The translations under genes were made by a program, and so were the position numbers. Positions 1 to 10,151 of a DNA stretch of 64,000 nt are shown piece by piece. This stretch comes from Isochrysis galbana (taxonomy: Eukaryota > Haptophyta > Isochrysidales > Isochrysidaceae), in contig CM030936.1 of the NCBI GenBank assembly GCA_018136815.1, forward strand, positions 4,911,207 to 4,975,206, in the 5' to 3' direction. The number at the start of each line of letters is the position of its first letter. The stretch's first letter is position 1. The notes under the pieces were generated by a model. The model worked only from the letters and a program-made list of their open reading frames with translations, was not told where the DNA came from and did not search any database.

Positions 1-439
1 GGTCTCGCAGGCAAGGGGGCCTAATGGGAGGGAGAGGAGCAACTCCTCAGAGAGGAGCTGTGGGGAAGGAGATGTCCGAGTGGGGGCGCTATAACCTTGC
101 GCTAGGCATGGGCAGCGACGCCGCCTCAAGACATGTCCTCCCTCTTGTCTTGAGTCGAAATTATTGGTGCTTGAAAAAGAGGGCGAGGGGAGTTGTGCTT
201 CTTGGGTTGTTGGTAGTTGGAAGAGGGAGTGGGAGAGGGATTCAGGTATTGGAAGAGGGCCCAAAGGGCACTGAGTTGTAGGTACTTGTGGCCCACAAGA
301 GTGGCCCTTGCGCCTTGGGCCTTGCTCGGGCTCTTTGGTCCCTCCTTGCTGTCGTTCCCCCGCGCCTGCTCTCGCTCTCGTCGTAGGTGTTCGTCGCTGC
401 GGACTTTTCCCCCGCGCGAAGCCTACCCTCTCGCCCCTT
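1..439. other. Intergenic, no gene recognised
   Basis: I see no conserved protein, RNA or repeat here. The short open frames are unsupported and look like chance frames in GC-rich DNA. Confidence 0.5.
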
Positions 440-927
440 TCGGTTTACGCACATAGATTCCCTCCTTACTTTCTACTTACTCGTTCGCTGTAACCGCCGT
501 TCGCCGTCGGCTCTTCCGTCGCATAGTCGCTCTCTTGTCGGCTTTCTCTTCCTTGTTTCCTTCCTTCTGTGTCTTCCCCGCCCAAGTGGTGAAAGATACG
601 TTAGTGTGGAGGAATGTTGAGTGAAAGTCGAGCGTGCGTGTCTCGGATTGTTGTCGGACTAGTCGGATTGGTATCCTGTCGGCCTCTGTCGCCCTCGTTC
701 GTCGCCCCAGTCGCTCCTCGCTCCCTCGTTCTCGCGCTCGCTCTCGCTCCGTCGTAACAAGCAATCTTACAACACCAACCCAATCCACTCACTCGCCCAC
801 TCACACTCGCTTATCTGCCATGTCCGCTCCGTCCTCGTGCTCGCCCTCGCCACTGCCCGCCATCCATCCCCCAGCCATGGGAGATGATCAGCCCGTCCAA
901 CCCGCCAATGCCCAAAACACAGTGTGA
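440..927 (+). mobile_element. Retroelement leader with start of a gag-like ORF (copy 1)
   Basis: This stretch matches, in inverted orientation, the segment at about 15497-15965. Shared blocks include GATACGTTAGTGTGGA and the start of a small ORF beginning MSAPSS with SPSP motifs (ATG 820, stop 927, 35 aa here). A conserved untranslated leader followed by a conserved start codon, with the two copies diverging afterwards, is what the 5' end of a retroelement and its gag start would give. No reverse transcriptase follows, so this is only a remnant. The assignment to a retroelement is inference. Confidence 0.35.
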
Positions 928-1346
928 TATTCTGGTACCAAAAAGGTGACAATAAGGGCTCGCTCCAGCGGCTATCTCCCCGGGTGCCGGGGACTTAGCC
1001 GCTGCAGCGGCCGCGGAGGCCCGCCGCGCGCCGCTCCCCTCCCCCGCCTTCCCCCACTCCTCTCTGGCAGCCCAGCTTGCCACAGGGGTGTACTCGCGCG
1101 GCCAACACCAAAGGTGAGCCCCCCCCACGCTGCCTGCCGCGATGTGCCCCTTCACGCTCGCCGCGCTCGCGCGCTCGCCGCCAGGTCGTTCTCGCACTCC
1201 CCCCCCTTCGCAGCGCGCAGACGAGCGCCAGGAGCCAGGTGCGAGCAGCGCGCGCGCAGCGCGAACCTGCACGTGCCCAGCGCGCCCCGTTCACCGTGTC
1301 TTCACCTGCACCTGCAGTTCCTGCACTCTCACCTTCACCTGCACCT
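928..1346. other. GC-rich intergenic segment
   Basis: No gene is recognised. Positions 971-996 contain CTCCCCGGGTGCCGGGGAC, a short self-complementary block that recurs at 16545-16568. Cys/His/Arg-rich frames on both strands are composition artefacts. Confidence 0.4.
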
Positions 1347-1777
1347 TCACTGAAGAAAAAACTTCGGACCAGCACCTTCCCAGTTGGAAAAATTTTTTAT
1401 TACGTGCTCGCTGCTCGCGTACATCGTGCCGATGCCCGTGTGCATCACCTCGCACTCGCCCAGGTCCTTGTGCAGCAGCTCCGTGCCCACGCTCACCTCG
1501 ACCTCGTTCGTCAGGTCGATGTCGGGGATGTTGTCCATGTCGCTCACGTCGCTGTCGTCGTTGTCGCTGTCGCCGAAGGCTGCGAGGCCCGGGGTCATGG
1601 TCTTGCCGGCCCTTCGCCGCACGGGCTCGTCGTCTTCGCTCTCCTCCTCTTCCTCGTTCTCCACCACCTGGCTTGTGCTGCGTTGCTCGGGCTCGGGATC
1701 AACGCCATCCCGAGGGAGGATGCTGTCACCCTCCGCCTCCGCGAGCGACGCAGCTCGTCGCGTACAGTGACGCTTGC
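1347..1777 (-). CDS. Acidic protein, exon 2 (gene split by the LTR retrotransposon)
   Basis: This is the second exon of a small gene on the minus strand. Exon 1 is now 9.7 kb away at 11487-11499. Before insertion, exon 1 (ATGTCGGGGCTAG) was followed by a 111-bp intron with a strong GTAAGC donor and an acceptor at 1778. The two exons total 444 bp in frame, giving 147 residues. The protein starts MSGLGKRHC, has a run of Glu (VVENEEEEESEDDE), a basic RRRAGK patch, an Asp-rich stretch and the motif IPDIDL. The arrangement of a basic patch, acidic run and IPxI-like motif weakly recalls IFT43 of the intraflagellar transport complex, but I would not assign it. A GTAATA donor-like site near 1420 means the last ~20 residues may instead be intron. 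Confidence 0.5.
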
Positions 1778-1891
1778 CTACGCAGGAAGTGAGGGAGGAT
1801 TGAGATGCGCGTCCACGGGCTCACACGTGCAAGCAGGCTAGCACGCAGTGGGCAAAGGGGAGAGGGAGAGGGGGCTGGCATGGCTTACCTA

Positions 1892-3224
1892 TGTCGCATT
1901 CATCCTAGATGATGCGATTTCCAGGCTCTTGTTTCCAGGTCCTTCGTCGTGCGGCCACACGGCGAAGCTCAGGTACATCTAGGTTGGTAGGGTTCGTCCC
2001 TAGCGATCTAGAATTCGAGTTCTCGTTTCGTTCCTTCTAGCCTGTTTGTCAGGTCTAGATTCCAGGTTTCCTCCTTTCGGGTAATCTTTACCTAAAGGAG
2101 CCAGGTCGCCTGTTGCTCGCTGCGCGCTTGTCTCAGGCTCTCGAGTTACCTTGTGAAGGCTTGTTTAGCTTCTTGCAAGGCTTGTTGTTTCTTGTTGGGT
2201 TCCGGTTCTTTCTTGGGACCTGCTGACTTTCGTTGTTGTCCAGGCCTGTTCTTCGTAGGTTCTGCTTGGCCTGGTTAGGGTTTCGTTGAATCCCCGCGTT
2301 CGGCGTTTGGCGTTCGTCTTGGCGTTCGGAAATTTCCTCTCACATTCCCTAGGTCCGCTACCCTTGGCTTGTAGGTCCTTGCTTCTTTCTTCTCGGTCAA
2401 GGTGTTTGGCGAGCGAGTCGGTTGCTCTAGCCGCTCGAGATTTGAGGTTTAATTTGCCATCTCCCCTTGGAGACCGGTGTAGGTTCGCTTCCTAGGTGAG
2501 GGAATCTTTCCCCTTGATGCAAGCTACATGCAAGCCCTTGGCCCCTTTGGTGTTTCTTCCCCTTGGTTGCTACTCAGGGTTGTTCGTTAGAAGCGTCTAG
2601 AAGGTTCACGCTCAACGGCAAGATTTCCTCTGTCGTGAAGACATCTCGTTGCGATCTGTATCCAAAGTGATCGCCGTGGTCGCGCGACATGACGCTCCCC
2701 TTCGGACTCTCCGCTACGTGGGGAAGTTACAACGGAGACACGCTCCGGCCGTCGCTGCGGAGTCTCTCTCTCTCTCTCGCTCTCTCTCTCCGTCTCTCGC
2801 GACGTGTTTGAGTTATCGGTGATTTGGGGTCGCGGTTGCTTGATAATTTGCTTTGTTTGGGTGAATGATTCCGGTGTGTTCGTGAGTCGGTGTAACCTGT
2901 TGTTCTCAGGCTCTTTGTCCGTCGTTGTTCGCTGCGTCGCTGCACTCTAGCAGCCTAGGCTCCCTCCCTGAGGGAAGAGTTCTTTGTAGGTCTAACAATC
3001 TCTCAAAACCCAACACACTAGGGCCGCTAGGAGCGCCTCGCCGCCCCACAGCCCTTCGTTCGCCGTTCGTTCCCCGTCCAGACACCCAAATGGGGTTGCC
3101 CGACCCAGTCCAGAATTTCATTCATCCGACTCCCGGTGGGGAGGAGGGCCAAAGCGCCGCGCTAGCCGCCGGTGCTGCTCGCGATGGAGTGGCTCAGAGC
3201 CCTCCGGCTCCGCTCGACTCGACA
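1892..3224 (+). repeat. 5' LTR of element 1
   Basis: This is a 1333-bp LTR with TG...CA ends inside a TGTCG/CGACA inverted repeat. It contains a short CT microsatellite at 2761-2800. The first in-frame ATG of the element polyprotein (3090) lies inside this LTR, so the last 45 codons of LTR sequence are translated. Confidence 0.93.
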
Positions 3225-6200
3225 AGCACGAAATCAAAGCTCACGTCCTCGGCCGCAGAGGAGGAACCCCTCAGGGAACCTTCTCTGCCCGCTGCAGCTT
3301 CTGTTCCCGAGGGGTTCCCGAGTGATCCCACGACCACTGAGGCTGCGCCAATGCCACCCATCACTCCGGCTGCTATCCCCATGATTGGCTCCGACCAGCT
3401 CGTGTCGGATGGCGAGCCTCCGTCCGCTGCCTTCGGCACCCACCGGGTGCAATTACAGTGGGCCATGGTGGAGCATGACCCTCTCCCACATGAGGCTGAG
3501 TTAGCGGCGATCCACGACGCCGTGACGCTCGACGCGGCCGAGGGGATTCCTCCACCCCGCGTTCTAGTCGTCGGTGAAGCTAGCGGGGTCGTGTCTTCGA
3601 TGTTCCTACTCGCCGGAGCGCACGTCGCGACGTGCGATCTACGACCGTCGGAGATCGACTACATTCCCCACTTCTGCGGAGATGCTCTTCACATTCAAAA
3701 CCTCGGTTGGGACCTCGTGGTTGCGCATCCGCCGTGCACGTATTTGTCGGCGGTGAGTTGCCAGTGGCTCGATCGGGAGCCGGGACGACGCCAGGCTCTC
3801 GAATCCGCCGCTAGAGTCTTCCTCGCCATGGCAAGCGCCGACGCGCCTTTCGTTGCCGTCGAAAATCCTCGAATGCACGCGGAAGCCTCTGCCTTAGTCG
3901 GGGGGTTGCGACCGCGGCAGTTTGTGCAGCCGTGGCAGCACGGCACGGGCCATCAAAAAGCAACTGGCCTGTACCTGACGGCTTCACTCCCGTCCTTGCA
4001 GCCTTCGAAGATTGTCGAGGGACGTCTATCCGCTATGGCGGATCTATCGCCGTCGCCCCACCGTGGCGCCCTTCGCAGCCGCACCTATGTGGGCATTGCC
4101 GGTGCAATGGCGGCCCAGTGGATGCCGGTCTTGCGCCGTTATGCGCGCGAAGCCAAGGCGTCGCGTTCGCTCGACTTCACGGTGGACTGGGCAATTTCCC
4201 AAGCAGCTGCCAGCTTGAGAGAACGCCCTTCGCTTTGCTCGACCGGTTTCGAGCTGGCTGAGCCGAGGACGGCTCTGGCTCGTTTCATGGAGGGGAGAGG
4301 CGAAGCAGCTTCTAGCTCTCACCTCACGCCTCCCAGCGGTTCGCCAGTGTCTGATTCGGTTGTCGTGATCCCGGACGCAGGCCCCGTTGCCGATGCTTCT
4401 CGCCTGCTTCATCAGGAGGACTCGGAAACAAACGTATCGCAAGACGAGGCCGAGGCGGAAGGAGACCGCTTCCTGCCGTGGGAGTGGCCCATAGAGGACC
4501 GCTCTACAACGCCAGGCCCTCCAAACACGGTGAAGAAGCGCCGCAGCAAGTGGCAGGTCTTCGACCGTGATGTAATTTCGGAGGTCCATCGGTGGCAGGA
4601 TGTCACGCCTTCCATCGCCCAAGAAATCGCTGAGCAAGCGGCAGCTGCGGAGCCGTCGGAACCTCCCATCTTGTCTCGACTGGGCTCTCAAGGCATCAAT
4701 GCACTATCTCCGAGCGCCTCCTTCACGGCTGGCGACGAGGGAGTGGCCGAACTGACCAATTCGTTCGTAGCCGAAAGGCCACTCGAAACCTGGGATGTCG
4801 GGCCCGACTCGGGAGAAGATGACACGCCCGAGATGCCAGAACACCGGAGCATGCAGACCCTCGAGACCAAGCCCTCCGACGCCGCCGAAGGAGAGGATAC
4901 TCCACAGGCACTGTATTGCGATGGGGCTACCGCTAGGGGCCTCAGTGCGGCCGGATTTTCCGAGTTGTCGAAGCTTCCGAAGACAGACTTGCAGAAGTCC
5001 CTGGAGAAGGAATGGTCACGCCAAATGGATCAACCTCGGCATCCGACGGACCGTCGAGGGCTAGGCTATGATGGCGTGCCTAACCCCTCTAGTTCAGCAA
5101 AGGCATCCCCACGCTCCTCGATACCATTCGTGCCGCAGACGGTGGCCGCCGCTATCGAGCGAGTGCCCCACGTCGATGAATCTTCTCCGTCCAGGCTAGC
5201 CTCCAATCCAACCACCCTGTCACCCGGAGCCGGAACCTCACTTCCGGTGGAATCTATCGCGGACACTCCGCCGCCGCTCTACCCTCGTCACTGCCTCTAT
5301 GTCCGCGATCTCGTGGTCTGCCGTGCCGATGGCGACCGCGCAGCTCAAGGGTTCGTTCTCCCGGACGTTGCCCTCACGGTGAACAGCACCCTGGCTGACA
5401 CTGGAGCGGGCCCGTCAGTAATCACCACTGCCCTGCTTGATCGACTACCTGAAGACGCCTGCGTCGAACGCGTATCGGACGCTACCGTCCCCAACCTACA
5501 TGGGCCGGACGGCCTTCCTCTCATCACTAGGGGCTGGGCTAGCCTCGTCTTCTCCTTGTCCGGTCGCCTCTTCCGTCATTCGTTCGCGGTCATCGAAGGA
5601 AACGCGATGCTTCTGCTCGGGAACGATTTTTTGGCCGCCCACTCCGCTACCATTTCTCTCGACGCCGCGAGCTCGGAGGGAAGCCTCCGCCTCCGTCCTG
5701 CCTCTGGCGATGCAGAAGACTCTTCAAGAGTCCTTTCCGAATGTGTAGTCAGAGTTTCCACGGCGCCGCCCCCAGTCGCGGACGCCGGCTTCGTCGGAGC
5801 TATCTCGATGTCACCCGGTCAGCCGCTGACTGTCGACTTTCTGGAGAGGTCGACGGCAACACGAGAGATCCCGGCTGGATCGGAGGGTGAGGCTGCTGCT
5901 GATGCTAGGCAGCCACTCTATACACCTCTCTTTGAGTCTGCCGACGAGTTTGCGGCCAAAGCTCCGGCGTCTACCTCGTCCGAATATCTTCTCTACACGG
6001 AGCAAGCGGTGACGATTCCTGCCTTCCACCGCGCAACCATCTGGGTCAGGGTTCCGCTAGCTCTCCGAGATCATTCGGACTGCGCGATGCTGGTCGACCG
6101 CCTACCAAATCGCGAGGCTCTCGATTCGTCCCCTCTCGTAATGCCCACGGTGGTCACGCCCACGGACGATCACCGCATCGCGGTGACGATCGTCCACACC

Positions 6201-9200
6201 GGAGTCGATGCGCTGACCCTGCCGTCTCTGCATCCGATAGCTTCGCTCCAGGTGCGTTTCAAGTTGCACCGGGGCTGGACTCCGAATGGAAGCGAGGGGG
6301 ATGGTGACCCTGTCACCGCGCTGAGCGAGGAGCAACGATCTCTACTCGACTCAGCCACCATCGATCCAGACCGGCTTCTTTCCGACGATCAACGAGAAGA
6401 AGTACGCCAACTCTTGGCCCGGCGCATCAAAGCTTTCGCGTTGCACCCGGGGGCTCCAAACCATACGCACGTTCTCGAGGTGGAGTTGCCACTCAACCCC
6501 GGCGCTGTTCCTCACCGGCACGCTCCGTCTAGAGTGGGCCGCGCAGGCGAGCTCATCATAGAAGAGGAGGTAGCCAAGATGGAAGCCGCCGGCATTATTC
6601 GCAAGTCAAATTCGGCTTGGGCTTCCCGAGTAGTCCTGGTCAGCAAGAAAGATGGCTCCGTTCGATTCTGCGTGGACTACCGCGACACGAACGCCAAGCT
6701 ACGCGTCGAGGATAGCCCTCTACCCCTCATTGTGGAGGCTATCGATAGGCTAGCGTCCGGCCAAGGGCCGCTCAGTTCTCTCTTTTTATGTACTCTCGAT
6801 TTAGCCTCTGGTTTTTGGGGCATCCCGATCAAAGAATCGCACAAACATATCACCGCTTTCACTACCCACCGCGGCAAATACGAGTTCAACTTTCTACCGT
6901 TCGGCATCCAATCAGGTCCCTCCTACATGTGCCGCTTGATGGACATCGTTCTCGGTGCGCTAGCGTGGGAGATCTGCATGCCTTACCTCGATGATGTGGG
7001 CATCTGGTCAACGGGCGTGGGTCCTTCCGAAGAGGCCAGGGCACAGGCTTCGTTCGAGCAAATGCTTCACCGGCTAGACCTCGTTCTCGAACGGCTAGAG
7101 TGGGCCGGTCTGACCTGCAAGATGTCCAAGTGTGTCTTCTTTGCCACCTCTACGGAGTACCTCGGTCACGTTGTCTCGAGGGAAGGTCTCAAGATGGACC
7201 CGAAGAAGGTCGCAGCTGTCGCCGACATCGACCCGTCATCCATCAACTCCTTGGAAGCGGTTCGATCTTTCCTCGGCCTTTGCTCCTACTATCGTCGATT
7301 CATTCGCCAATTCGCCGCTAAGGCTGCTCCTCTCACTGCCCTCACGCGGAAGGGCTGCGACGTGGCAAAGGAGTCCCAGTCCGAGGAGTGTCGCCGAGCT
7401 ATCCAAGAGCTCAAGACAGCGATCACTTCGGAGCCCGTCTTGACTCCACCCAGGGATGATCGGCCCTTCATCGTCAAGACCGATGGGGCTAGCAAGTTGG
7501 GTATCGCCGGCATCCTCTCGCAGCTAGGAGACGATAACCGTGAACGAGTCGTTGGGTATTACGCTCGCAGTCTCACCTCGGCCGAACGCCATTGGACGGT
7601 GACCGAGATTGAGCTCTTGGCTGCCCTGGAATCAATCCGAAATTGGCGACCCTACCTTTGGGGGCGTCGGTTCAAGTTAGTCGTTGACCACTCTGCGCTG
7701 CGATGGCTGCATACCATGAAGGATCAAGTAGCCGGTGGGCCAGCCTCTCGGCTGACTCGGTGGGCTCTCAAGTTGGCTGAGTACCGGTTCGACGTCGAAC
7801 ATAAACCAGGAGCTGTTCATCAGGATGCTGACGGGCTGTCCCGGCTAGCATCCCTGGAGCCGGAACACGAAGATGAACCACTCGCCGGCCCAGCGCCGCT
7901 AGCGGTACGTGAGCCTAGCTCAGAGTCTCTAGCCGAGCATGAACGGTCTCATCCGGTGGCTGCCATCACGCGCTCCGTAGCTACGGCGCGAGGGCTTCAA
8001 GCTTTGGACCGATCTCGTCGTCGAGCCTCCGATTCCGGGCCCGCCATCCAGTCCAGTTATTTGGCCCCGGGTACGCCGACTTCCGAAGAGATGAGAGCGG
8101 CCCTGGCGGAAGATCCGTTCGTAGAGCCACTCCAAGGCTCAGGAGAGACGGTCAATCACGAGCCATCAGGCCTAGGGTCGCCTCCGCCAGCCGCCGCCTC
8201 AGGCCCCATTGTCGAAGATGATTCGTGTTCCAGTCCTGTCGCTCCCGCTCCCGCTCCCGCTCAGCCATCCAAGATGTTTCGCCGTTTCGTCGTTCACGAT
8301 GGGCTCGTCTACTATCGCACCGTTCCTGACTCCACCGACCCGGACTCGCTAGTGCTCTATGTTCCGCCCTCGTTGCGGTCTCGCTACCTCTTTGCCTACC
8401 ACGATCGCTCCGGTCACCTTGGAGTTTCTCGTATGTCCGGTCTTCTTCGTACTCGGGTATACCGGCCGGGCATGTCTTCCGACGTTGCATCCTACGTCCG
8501 GGAATGCCACGAGTGCACCCTCGCCAAGCCGCTACCTAGGGCTCTAGCGTCGCCCTCCGGTCTCTCCGTGGGCACCTACCCCTTTGATGTGGTCTACTGC
8601 GACGTGCTCGCACTGGCTCCCACTCACAACTTCGTGCCTGGAGTCTCGGGTTACGACAAGCTGGTCGTCTTCATCGACTCGCTCACTCGATGGATTGAGG
8701 CTGAGCCTTCGAATGGGGATCCTTCGTCGGAGGTGGCCTTGGACATGTTCATCCGCTTGATTGTGACGCGTTATGGAGTCCCTAGGCAGCTTCGGACCGA
8801 CGCCGGTTCGAATCTATGTTCGGTTCTTGTTTCGCGTATTCTGGAGCTCACCGGGACTGATTTGTCGAGTACAGAGCCGTATCGACATGAGGGTGTAGGC
8901 TTCGTCGAACGCGCTCAGCAAACGCTCATTCGTTTGATGCGCGCCTCGAACGAGGGTGGCAGCCATTGGGTCGACCATTTGCCGTTCCTACTCCTCTCGT
9001 TGAGGGCTTCTTCCGGTCGTGTTACCTCCCGGTCTCCAGCGTCTTTGATCTTTGGGCGTGAGCTGCGTCTGCCCGCTCAACTCTCTGATCCGAAGTCCGT
9101 TTCGCCAACTGCTCTCGAGGCGGCGTCCGCCGACGTTCGCTCGTACGCATCCAGGCTCAATGCGAGCCTCCGCCTCTCTTGGTCCAGCGCTCTCGAGGCT

Positions 9201-9764
9201 ACCCTAGCCGCTCAGGCTGAGTCGGTCCGTGACGCTACGATCAAGTCTCAAAGACCAGCTCGTTTCGAACCTGGGGATCGCGTCTGCCTGCGATTACCAG
9301 GCCATGCCAACAAGTTGCAATTCATCTACTCGGGTCCCTACCGCGTCGTAGAGGCTCTGTCCGACACTAGGTACCGACTCCGTGATCTGGAGAACCGGTT
9401 AGTCAAGGAGGAGGTGCACATCTCGAACCTCCGGCCGTATCATACTTTCGTTGATGAAGAGCCGCTGGCTGACGACGAGTACATCGTTGAGAAGTTGCTC
9501 GATCGTCGTAGCCATGGCGATTCTACCGAGTACCTCGTGAAGTGGCGTGGCTATTCTCTTCGAGAAGCCACCTGGGAGCCTCGTTCCGAGTTGCTCCGTC
9601 GTTGTTCTGATTTGCTTGATGATTATGATCGCTCCGTCGAGGAGACTTGTCCAGAAGATGTTGAGTCCCCGGAAGCAACTTCTTCGTCGGCCAGGGATAC
9701 TCCTCTTCCTCCCGTTCTCGATGCGCCGTCTTCGCGCACTCGATCCAGGCTCCATCCTCGTTGA
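3090..9764 (+). CDS. Retrotransposon polyprotein: C5-methyltransferase-like / protease / RT / RNase H / integrase / chromodomain
   Basis: The frame runs 2224 codons uninterrupted from an ATG in the LTR; it is also open upstream to 2925. Residues are counted from that ATG. The methyltransferase-like domain spans about 158-345: VVGEASGVVSSMF in the SAM-binding position, AHPPCTYLS with the candidate catalytic Cys216, ENP at 258-260, KATGLYL, and SRTYVGIAGAMAAQW at about 330-344. An aspartic protease follows with DTGAGPS (Asp770), then reverse transcriptase with YLDD (first Asp 1301), RNase H (Asp1465, Glu1506), an integrase His-His-Cys-Cys zinc region and a catalytic triad Asp1838/Asp1904/Glu1940 with 35 residues between the last two. 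A chromodomain lies at about 2130-2185 (EYLVKWRGYS, ATWEP). This order is that of a Ty3/gypsy chromovirus. The methyltransferase most resembles the small phage-type C5 methylases rather than DNMT1 or DNMT3. Nothing gag-like is present. All pol motifs are intact, so the enzymes may still be active. Confidence 0.92.
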   Translation: MGLPDPVQNFIHPTPGGEEGQSAALAAGAARDGVAQSPPAPLDSTSTKSKLTSSAAEEEPLREPSLPAAASVPEGFPSDPTTTEAAPMPPITPAAIPMIGSDQLVSDGEPPSAAFGTHRVQLQWAMVEHDPLPHEAELAAIHDAVTLDAAEGIPPPRVLVVGEASGVVSSMFLLAGAHVATCDLRPSEIDYIPHFCGDALHIQNLGWDLVVAHPPCTYLSAVSCQWLDREPGRRQALESAARVFLAMASADAPFVAVENPRMHAEASALVGGLRPRQFVQPWQHGTGHQKATGLYLTASLPSLQPSKIVEGRLSAMADLSPSPHRGALRSRTYVGIAGAMAAQWMPVLRRYAREAKASRSLDFTVDWAISQAAASLRERPSLCSTGFELAEPRTALARFMEGRGEAASSSHLTPPSGSPVSDSVVVIPDAGPVADASRLLHQEDSETNVSQDEAEAEGDRFLPWEWPIEDRSTTPGPPNTVKKRRSKWQVFDRDVISEVHRWQDVTPSIAQEIAEQAAAAEPSEPPILSRLGSQGINALSPSASFTAGDEGVAELTNSFVAERPLETWDVGPDSGEDDTPEMPEHRSMQTLETKPSDAAEGEDTPQALYCDGATARGLSAAGFSELSKLPKTDLQKSLEKEWSRQMDQPRHPTDRRGLGYDGVPNPSSSAKASPRSSIPFVPQTVAAAIERVPHVDESSPSRLASNPTTLSPGAGTSLPVESIADTPPPLYPRHCLYVRDLVVCRADGDRAAQGFVLPDVALTVNSTLADTGAGPSVITTALLDRLPEDACVERVSDATVPNLHGPDGLPLITRGWASLVFSLSGRLFRHSFAVIEGNAMLLLGNDFLAAHSATISLDAASSEGSLRLRPASGDAEDSSRVLSECVVRVSTAPPPVADAGFVGAISMSPGQPLTVDFLERSTATREIPAGSEGEAAADARQPLYTPLFESADEFAAKAPASTSSEYLLYTEQAVTIPAFHRATIWVRVPLALRDHSDCAMLVDRLPNREALDSSPLVMPTVVTPTDDHRIAVTIVHTGVDALTLPSLHPIASLQVRFKLHRGWTPNGSEGDGDPVTALSEEQRSLLDSATIDPDRLLSDDQREEVRQLLARRIKAFALHPGAPNHTHVLEVELPLNPGAVPHRHAPSRVGRAGELIIEEEVAKMEAAGIIRKSNSAWASRVVLVSKKDGSVRFCVDYRDTNAKLRVEDSPLPLIVEAIDRLASGQGPLSSLFLCTLDLASGFWGIPIKESHKHITAFTTHRGKYEFNFLPFGIQSGPSYMCRLMDIVLGALAWEICMPYLDDVGIWSTGVGPSEEARAQASFEQMLHRLDLVLERLEWAGLTCKMSKCVFFATSTEYLGHVVSREGLKMDPKKVAAVADIDPSSINSLEAVRSFLGLCSYYRRFIRQFAAKAAPLTALTRKGCDVAKESQSEECRRAIQELKTAITSEPVLTPPRDDRPFIVKTDGASKLGIAGILSQLGDDNRERVVGYYARSLTSAERHWTVTEIELLAALESIRNWRPYLWGRRFKLVVDHSALRWLHTMKDQVAGGPASRLTRWALKLAEYRFDVEHKPGAVHQDADGLSRLASLEPEHEDEPLAGPAPLAVREPSSESLAEHERSHPVAAITRSVATARGLQALDRSRRRASDSGPAIQSSYLAPGTPTSEEMRAALAEDPFVEPLQGSGETVNHEPSGLGSPPPAAASGPIVEDDSCSSPVAPAPAPAQPSKMFRRFVVHDGLVYYRTVPDSTDPDSLVLYVPPSLRSRYLFAYHDRSGHLGVSRMSGLLRTRVYRPGMSSDVASYVRECHECTLAKPLPRALASPSGLSVGTYPFDVVYCDVLALAPTHNFVPGVSGYDKLVVFIDSLTRWIEAEPSNGDPSSEVALDMFIRLIVTRYGVPRQLRTDAGSNLCSVLVSRILELTGTDLSSTEPYRHEGVGFVERAQQTLIRLMRASNEGGSHWVDHLPFLLLSLRASSGRVTSRSPASLIFGRELRLPAQLSDPKSVSPTALEAASADVRSYASRLNASLRLSWSSALEATLAAQAESVRDATIKSQRPARFEPGDRVCLRLPGHANKLQFIYSGPYRVVEALSDTRYRLRDLENRLVKEEVHISNLRPYHTFVDEEPLADDEYIVEKLLDRRSHGDSTEYLVKWRGYSLREATWEPRSELLRRCSDLLDDYDRSVEETCPEDVESPEATSSSARDTPLPPVLDAPSSRTRSRLHPR

Positions 9765-10151
9765 TCCCATGTCTTGGGTAAGGGACCCGTCCCTCTAGGC
9801 TAGCCCCACGCCTCGGCTAGGGCTCCGAGTTCAAGTTTCCGTCCGAGCGAATCATGGAGGTGCTGAACGCGTGCTGCCTGCGCTCTACACCCGGCGCAAC
9901 ACCCGAGCAAAGCTCCTGTAAAAGGGAGAAGTGGGTGGGGCAGTGCGTACGAAAGAGGCCGCCGCGTTAAGCCGCCGATTTCGTGCTCGCTTTGGATCCA
10001 AAGGGTGTTCTTGTCTCCACGTTTCGCTCGCTATGTTCCGTTGCTTCTTGTTCCGATTCTGACCTCTGGTCAGCCCAAGTTCCAGGTTCCAGGTCTCTGT
10101 TTCCAAGTTCACCGCTCGACATCGGGAGACGTCTCGATCTTAGTCGGGGGG
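9765..10151 (+). other. 3' untranslated region and polypurine tract of element 1
   Basis: This is the non-coding stretch between the stop codon and the 3' LTR, ending in TCGGGGGG just before TGTCG. It contains GATTTCGTGCT at 9976-9986, the exact reverse complement of the 11 bases directly after the 5' LTR. It is conserved in element 2. Confidence 0.7.

Noticed and set aside
1347..1777. Assignment of the acidic protein as IFT43
   Set aside because: Only a weak resemblance in an acidic region and an IPxI-like motif; not enough to name it.
2925..3089. Start of the element 1 polyprotein at 2925
   Set aside because: That codon is TTG; the first in-frame ATG is at 3090.
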